Source: JBCBKZ01 sp039026975 (GTDB lineage Bacteria; Bacteroidota; Bacteroidia; J057). From it: a DNA stretch of 9,728 bases. The DNA is taken from assembly GCA_039026975.1 (NCBI GenBank), contig JBCCLI010000240.1:1-9728 (forward strand), read 5' to 3'. The notes beneath the pieces were generated by a model, which had not been told where the DNA came from, ran no database searches, and saw only the letters and a list, made by a program, of their open reading frames with translations. The position numbers were made by a program, and so were the translations under genes. Positions within the stretch are counted from its first letter, which is position 1. Every line of letters starts with the position of its first letter. Shown in pieces: positions 6,062 to 9,728 of the stretch.

Positions 6062-7072
6062 TTAGATCGCTTCCTGCTCTACGTAGGCCCGTAGATCCTC
6101 CACTTGTTGGTGGCTCATGCGTTCCAGGGTGTAGTGGGGCATATAGGGTTTGTGGCCTTTTTCTGCTTTGGTCCCGTACCTAATGATGTTGTAGAGGTTG
6201 TAATAGGTGTCTTTACTAATGTTGCGCTTAAATTTGCGGAAGGTAAACTTGCTTTCATCCAGTACTACTTCTGACACCCCCTTGGGATAGTGGCAGGCCT
6301 GACAACTTCTCCTATATAGTTGGGCGCCTTTTCTGACATCTCCATCTACTCCATATCCTACAATCTTATCTTTAGGGCCTTCCACGAAGGTAGCTGGTGA
6401 CTTCTTGGCATATAGAGATTCCAGGTCTTTCAGTAGTAGTCGCTTTTCCGCTGGGCTTAGTTTGTCCCGGTTTAATTTGGCTAAGGTAGCGGCTGATACC
6501 CCTATGTCTGCTAAGGTGTATTCCAATGTCCAGAAGTAAGCTACTATGGCTTTCACTTCCCATGCCTCTAGCTTCCTTCCTTGAGAACACTCCTGGGCAC
6601 ATAGCTGTATGGATTCTCCCAGGTCTTTATTGGCTTTATAAACCAGGTCTCCATATTTTTTGACGTAATCATCATTATACCAGCTTTCCCTATTGACAGC
6701 TCCTTTAAAGGTAGTTCCCTGTAAGAAGGGGAGGTTTCTCTCCACCGCATAGGCCAGTCTAGCTTCAGGATCACTTTTCCTGAGGTCTGGATCTTCCTGC
6801 ACCAGATTATGACAATTGGTGCATACATAGAACTTGGAGATATAGCTCGTCTGTTTGCCATCCGGGCCTATGGTCCTCCCTTCCTGAACCAGTTCTTTCC
6901 CTTGGTTGATGAGGCTGGGTGTGAGTACTTCCGGACTTAAATAGTGGAGGGAAGGTTTTTTTCCGAGCATTTGAAGGACCTCAGAAAGAGGTGTGCTTTC
7001 TGTGATGGCAGAAGGCTTATGAAGAAAACCCAACAGGACCAAGGGAAGGCAAGCCAGAAGGTATTTTCTCAT
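6062..7072 (-). CDS. Diheme c-type cytochrome
   Basis: This 336-residue protein has an N-terminal hydrophobic export signal (residues 4-17, no lipobox at the expected place) and two CXXCH heme-attachment motifs, CTNCH (84-88) and CQACH (257-261), so it is periplasmic and binds two hemes. M311 in the PYMPH motif is the likely sixth ligand of the second heme. The first domain ends with CAQECSQGRKLEAWEVKAIV (158-177). This recalls the distal part of SoxA/TsdA-like domains, where a Cys can ligate heme; C162 as a ligand is inference. The second domain is an ordinary cytochrome c with ISKDTYYNLYNIIRYGT and a C-terminal 'HQQVEDLRAYV' helix. The electron partner is unknown. Start at 7072 is five bases after the methyltransferase stop, so they are surely co-transcribed. 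The decayed lipoprotein gene follows after seven bases. Confidence 0.9.
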   Translation of the reverse strand: MRKYLLACLPLVLLGFLHKPSAITESTPLSEVLQMLGKKPSLHYLSPEVLTPSLINQGKELVQEGRTIGPDGKQTSYISKFYVCTNCHNLVQEDPDLRKSDPEARLAYAVERNLPFLQGTTFKGAVNRESWYNDDYVKKYGDLVYKANKDLGESIQLCAQECSQGRKLEAWEVKAIVAYFWTLEYTLADIGVSAATLAKLNRDKLSPAEKRLLLKDLESLYAKKSPATFVEGPKDKIVGYGVDGDVRKGAQLYRRSCQACHYPKGVSEVVLDESKFTFRKFKRNISKDTYYNLYNIIRYGTKAEKGHKPYMPHYTLERMSHQQVEDLRAYVEQEAI

Positions 7073-7077
7073 ACAGG

Positions 7078-7836
7078 CTATATTTCCATAATGATGATAT
7101 ACTGATAGGGAAACACCTTATCATCCACTCTTGCAGAGGTAATACCTGCCTGATAGGCCTCTACCAGAATTTCCTGGGCACTCAGTTTCATCTCATCTGG
7201 TGGCCCTACAGGTAATTCTCCTTTCTTAAAATCTACTACAATGATCTCTTTACATACACCCTTTAATTTTTGGAGATAGTCAGTTCTATTCTCAATATGA
7301 TGGTAAGTATTAACGAGAATGACCTTATCCACTTCATTTTGCGTCAGACCTGGATCATCATAGCCGGTAAATCTAGTTTCCACTCTATTGCTGATGTCTT
7401 CCGGCCAGTCCCCCCTGACAGATTCTATATGGTCAAGAAAGCGTTGGTCTACGTCCACTGCAATGACCTTACCAGCTACTTTTGCCAGCCTGTAAGAAAT
7501 ATAACCGGACCCAGCCCCTATTTCTGCAACAGATTTTCCACTTAGGCCTTCTCGGGTAAAATTATCCAGGTAGTAGAGGAGGGTATCTGGCTTTTGCCAG
7601 GCCAATCTGCCAGGGCTATCAAATTGGGCCACTAGCTCCTCAATAGATCTTTGGTGCATGTAGTGGTTGGCGCTTCCCCTTATATCTTCGGCCTGTGCCT
7701 GGGAATCATCATTATGACTATGATCCGCAGCCGTGGCTTCAACACCCTCCTTACTAGCACCCTCTTCCTGCTGGCTAGGATTTCCTTGCTGGCAAGAAAC
7801 CCATCCCAAAGCTAGTATGCACAGTAAGATCCGCAT
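7078..7836 (-). CDS. Lipoprotein with class I SAM-dependent methyltransferase domain
   Basis: The 252-residue protein begins with a lipoprotein signal (MRILLCILALGWVSC; the lipobox Cys would be residue 15), then a Ser/Gln/Glu/His-rich linker to about residue 50. The domain opens with ANHYMHQRSIEELVAQFDSP (56-75) and WQKPD (80-84). Next come motif I VAEIGAGSGYISYRLA (103-118), acidic motif II VIAVDVD (124-130) and ILVNTYHHIENR (173-184), a post-motif typical of Rossmann methyltransferases. The combination of lipobox and intact SAM-binding glycine loop is odd, because SAM is not expected outside the cytoplasm. Substrate is unknown. The gene starts three bases after the dioxygenase stop and ends five bases before the cytochrome start. 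The start is supported by the immediate signal peptide and an A-rich, Bacteroidota-style upstream sequence. Confidence 0.88.
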   Translation of the reverse strand: MRILLCILALGWVSCQQGNPSQQEEGASKEGVEATAADHSHNDDSQAQAEDIRGSANHYMHQRSIEELVAQFDSPGRLAWQKPDTLLYYLDNFTREGLSGKSVAEIGAGSGYISYRLAKVAGKVIAVDVDQRFLDHIESVRGDWPEDISNRVETRFTGYDDPGLTQNEVDKVILVNTYHHIENRTDYLQKLKGVCKEIIVVDFKKGELPVGPPDEMKLSAQEILVEAYQAGITSARVDDKVFPYQYIIIMEI

Positions 7837-7839
7837 TTT

Positions 7840-8802
7840 CTATTTCTTTAATCCGATTTCTCTGAGCCTTTCATTTAGATATTCTCCCGCTGTAATGTCT
7901 GTGTACTTTTTAGGGTGTGCTCCATCTACACACTGAGGAAGACAACTTAAGTCCATCTCAGATCTTGGATGCAGGAAGAAAGGCACTGAGTACCTGGGGT
8001 CTTTCATTCTTTCTTTAGGCGGATTTACTACTCTGTGGGTGGTAGAGGCTAGCTGGTTGTTAGTCAGCCGCTGAAGCATATCTCCTACATTTATCACTAT
8101 CTCATCTGGCTCAGGGTTAGCCCCTATCCATTCTCCATCTGCATTTTTGACTTGTAGCCCTTCTGCGCTTGCGCCTATAAGTAGGGTGATCAAGTTGATA
8201 TCCTCATGTTCTGCGGCCCTTACTGCTCCGTCAGGAATCAGCTCCGGGTTTTCTATGCCATAATAATGAATAGGCCTGAGGATGCTGTTTCCATTTCTGA
8301 TTTTCCCATCAAAGTAGTCTACTTCCAAATCCAAATAAGTAGCTATGGCTCTAAGAAGCTCTCTTCCTGCATTTTCCAGGGACTTATAGAGGGCTACCCC
8401 ATAGTCTTTTACGCCAGGTACCTCTTCCACAAATACATTATCAGGATAGTGCGCTTTGATAGGATCATCTCCCTCTACAGTTTGGCCTATATGGTAAAAC
8501 TCTTTCAGGTCACCTACATTTCTGTTTTTAGCATGCTCCTTTCCTTTGGAGGTGTATCCTCTTTGGCCTGCTAAACCGGGAACTTCATATTTTTCTTTTA
8601 TATTCTCAGGTAAGTCAAAGAAAGAGATGAATGAGTGGTAGGCATTGTCTATCAGATCCTGAGAAACACCGTGATTTTTAACAATGGCGAACCCTATTTG
8701 GGAAAAAGAATCACCTAATTCTTTCACAAAGGCTGCTTTTTGTTCGGGGCTACCTTTCAGGTAATTATCCAGGTCTACTTTAGGTATATGTTTCATGCTC
8801 AT
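7840..8802 (-). CDS. 2-oxoglutarate/Fe(II)-dependent dioxygenase, isopenicillin N synthase family
   Basis: The 320-residue length is normal for the family. The N-terminal DIOX_N-like part includes GDSFSQIGFAIVKNHGVS (30-47) and the helix FFDLP...KEKYE. The double-stranded beta-helix core carries the Fe(II) triad H199-x-D201 (in AEHEDINLITLL) and H256 (in TTHRVVNP), with R270-Y-S272 as the 2-oxoglutarate-binding arginine motif (RYSVPFFLHP). All catalytic residues are present, so it should be active: it would couple oxidation of a small molecule to decarboxylation of 2-oxoglutarate. The natural substrate cannot be read from sequence; nothing nearby suggests beta-lactam synthesis. The protein is cytoplasmic, unlike the two exported products downstream in the operon. 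The start is ATG 8802, with ATG 8796 (residue 3) equally possible. It is the first gene of the operon, with a candidate promoter upstream. Confidence 0.92.
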   Translation of the reverse strand: MSMKHIPKVDLDNYLKGSPEQKAAFVKELGDSFSQIGFAIVKNHGVSQDLIDNAYHSFISFFDLPENIKEKYEVPGLAGQRGYTSKGKEHAKNRNVGDLKEFYHIGQTVEGDDPIKAHYPDNVFVEEVPGVKDYGVALYKSLENAGRELLRAIATYLDLEVDYFDGKIRNGNSILRPIHYYGIENPELIPDGAVRAAEHEDINLITLLIGASAEGLQVKNADGEWIGANPEPDEIVINVGDMLQRLTNNQLASTTHRVVNPPKERMKDPRYSVPFFLHPRSEMDLSCLPQCVDGAHPKKYTDITAGEYLNERLREIGLKK

Positions 8803-8884
8803 GAGGGTGTGATTGTTAGGCCATATGTGAGAAATTTCTATATTATTTTTCCTTGAGAATGATTTTTTTTCACGTATGGCCTTT

Positions 8885-8914
8885 GAAAATTAGCCTTTAA
8901 ATGAATTTTTCAAA
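8885..8914 (-). promoter_or_regulatory. Candidate promoter of the dioxygenase-methyltransferase-cytochrome operon
   Basis: On the minus strand TTTG (complement of 8911-8914) is followed after 18 bases by TAATTTTC (complement of 8885-8892), one mismatch from the Bacteroidota -7 consensus TAnnTTTG. The spacing equals that of the candidate before the 56-aa gene. It predicts a start near 8878 and a leader of about 75 bases. There is no clear terminator between the DUF6992-like gene and this site, so read-through is also possible. Confidence 0.4.
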
Positions 8915-8933
8915 AGAACCACCTGAAGAAAAT

Positions 8934-9563
8934 CTAAAATGTGAAGTGTAGGGAAACAGAATTTCCCTGGAACTGTAGATGTTCCAGTAGGACCTTGAGT
9001 TCTTTTTGGGCCTGGTTATGGACTATGAACTGCATACTGTCAAAGGCTAATAGGAAGGCACCCTGAAGTACAAGTGACTTTCCGTATCCCTTCCATCTAT
9101 CCCTATTCTTTTCTATGCGTTTAGCCCTTTCCTGCATCAGGACTCCGCCCAGGATATAGCTTACATTCAAGGCCCCATTTACCAGGAGAATTTTTTCCAG
9201 TTTTTGCTGCTCTGCATAGGTTTCCCATAAGCTGAACTGGTCTGGGGCACTACTGTAAGCACTGTAAAGGCCAGCACCTGCTAGTCCTAGGTTTACGATA
9301 TTCCAAAAGACATTCATCTCGTGAAAATACTTTCTGGACCCCTCCGTATTAGCTCTTCCTATCAGGCCATAAATGATATTTCCACTTCCCCAGGCGCCTA
9401 GTATGTACATATGACGTTTATTCAGGGAGATTCTCTTCTCATTAATGTTGGTCAGTATGTCTGTCTGGGCCCATGCATCATTCCCCAGTATCATGAGGGC
9501 AAAAAATAGTACCCAAGCAACGCTGACCCTGAATAGGTGGTTCTTAAAGGGAATAGAAGCCAT
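8934..9563 (-). CDS. DUF6992-like membrane protein
   Basis: I choose the start at 9563 (209 residues). From there the protein begins MASIPFKNH, followed by a hydrophobic signal segment and a likely cleavage site after DAWAQ (about residue 33). A frame extension upstream to 9689 adds 42 residues ahead of the signal peptide and is probably not coding. The mature protein has about four hydrophobic helices: MYILGAWGSGNIIYGLIGR, FWNIVNLGLAGAGLYSAYS, ILLVNGALNVSYILGGVLM and SLVLQGAFLLAFDSMQFIVH. The pattern LNKRHMYILGAW..GN, KYFHEMN.FWN.VNLGLAG and GYGKSLVLQGAFLLAFDS is what I recall for the DUF6992 family of Bacteroidota; the function is unknown. The short C-terminal tail (LQFQGNSVSLHFTF) ends in a beta-strand-like, aromatic-terminated segment. 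The gene has the same direction as the operon downstream, 131 bases away. Family name is less certain than membrane topology. Confidence 0.72.
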   Translation of the reverse strand: MASIPFKNHLFRVSVAWVLFFALMILGNDAWAQTDILTNINEKRISLNKRHMYILGAWGSGNIIYGLIGRANTEGSRKYFHEMNVFWNIVNLGLAGAGLYSAYSSAPDQFSLWETYAEQQKLEKILLVNGALNVSYILGGVLMQERAKRIEKNRDRWKGYGKSLVLQGAFLLAFDSMQFIVHNQAQKELKVLLEHLQFQGNSVSLHFTF

Positions 9564-9728
9564 ATCGTATTCTGGTTTAATGGATAAATGTTCTAACACG
9601 AAAATATAGAGGTGTGCTGAAGTGAAGAAGAAAACTGCTACTTTCACACCTGACCTAAGCACACAAACCGAATCAAACCGTTCATGCATACTGTTACCTC
9701 AACCTCATGTCGTTTGGGATTGTTTCTA
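9564..9728. other. Upstream region of the DUF6992-like gene
   Basis: This region should contain the minus-strand promoter. TATTTTCG (complement of about 9600-9607) is one mismatch from TAnnTTTG but lacks a well-placed TTTG. A direct repeat CAAACCG occurs at 9664-9670 and 9674-9680, exactly one helical turn apart. No gene is supported here. Confidence 0.3.

Noticed and set aside
8206..8574. 122-codon plus-strand frame inside the dioxygenase gene
   Set aside because: The minus-strand frame encodes a complete dioxygenase with all active-site residues; the antisense frame has no recognisable features.
9564..9689. N-terminal extension of the DUF6992-like protein by 42 residues
   Set aside because: A clear signal peptide begins at the internal ATG 9563; an extension would bury it, and the extra residues look like translated promoter DNA.
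1..9728. tRNA, rRNA, CRISPR array or riboswitch
   Set aside because: No cloverleaf with a GTTC-A/G-A arm and matching stems, no regularly spaced repeats and no known aptamer signature were noticed on reading both strands.

Overview
The window looks like a chromosomal segment of a gliding-type member of the Bacteroidota, probably Cytophagales-like. Four things point there: a GldB gliding-motility lipoprotein, Bacteroidota-type outer-membrane and lipoprotein families (DUF5777, carboxypeptidase-regulatory-like, DUF6992-like), no clear Shine-Dalgarno sequences, and candidate promoters of the TTTG / TAnnTTTG type. No species can be named from this sequence.

Layout. Positions 1-965 hold the 3' part of gldB (+). 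Positions 1101-1271 hold a tiny, very basic protein with a candidate promoter and a strong intrinsic terminator (1297-1323). Positions 1377-2231 hold a DUF5777 beta-barrel-like protein with a signal peptide (+). An AT-rich cassette follows (about 2240-5690) with two convergent genes: a three-helix membrane protein ending in an EAD11-like effector-associated domain (2420-3169, +) and a 728-residue multidomain protein (3255-5441, -). The latter has an EVE/PUA-like module and a C-terminal nucleoside-deoxyribosyltransferase/TIR-like domain. These domain types are typical of prokaryotic conflict (anti-phage) systems, and this is the most novel part of the window.

Positions 5694-8802 form a tight minus-strand operon with gaps of 3-7 bases. 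In transcription order it holds a 2-oxoglutarate/Fe(II) dioxygenase of the isopenicillin N synthase type, a lipoprotein with a SAM-methyltransferase domain, a diheme c-type cytochrome, and a decayed lipoprotein gene. That last gene is absent as an open frame but readable once two in-frame stops and one C-run frameshift are allowed for. Positions 8934-9563 hold a DUF6992-like membrane protein (-).

Working together. The cytochrome, methyltransferase and dioxygenase are probably co-transcribed, but their joint pathway is not evident. The DUF5777 gene, whose relatives often sit near c-type cytochromes, faces the cytochrome operon across the AT-rich cassette. That is consistent with the cassette having been inserted between them. 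Whether the two cassette genes form one system is inference: they are neighbours of similar composition and both carry conflict-type domains, but they are not co-transcribed. No tRNA, rRNA, CRISPR array, transposase or phage gene was seen.
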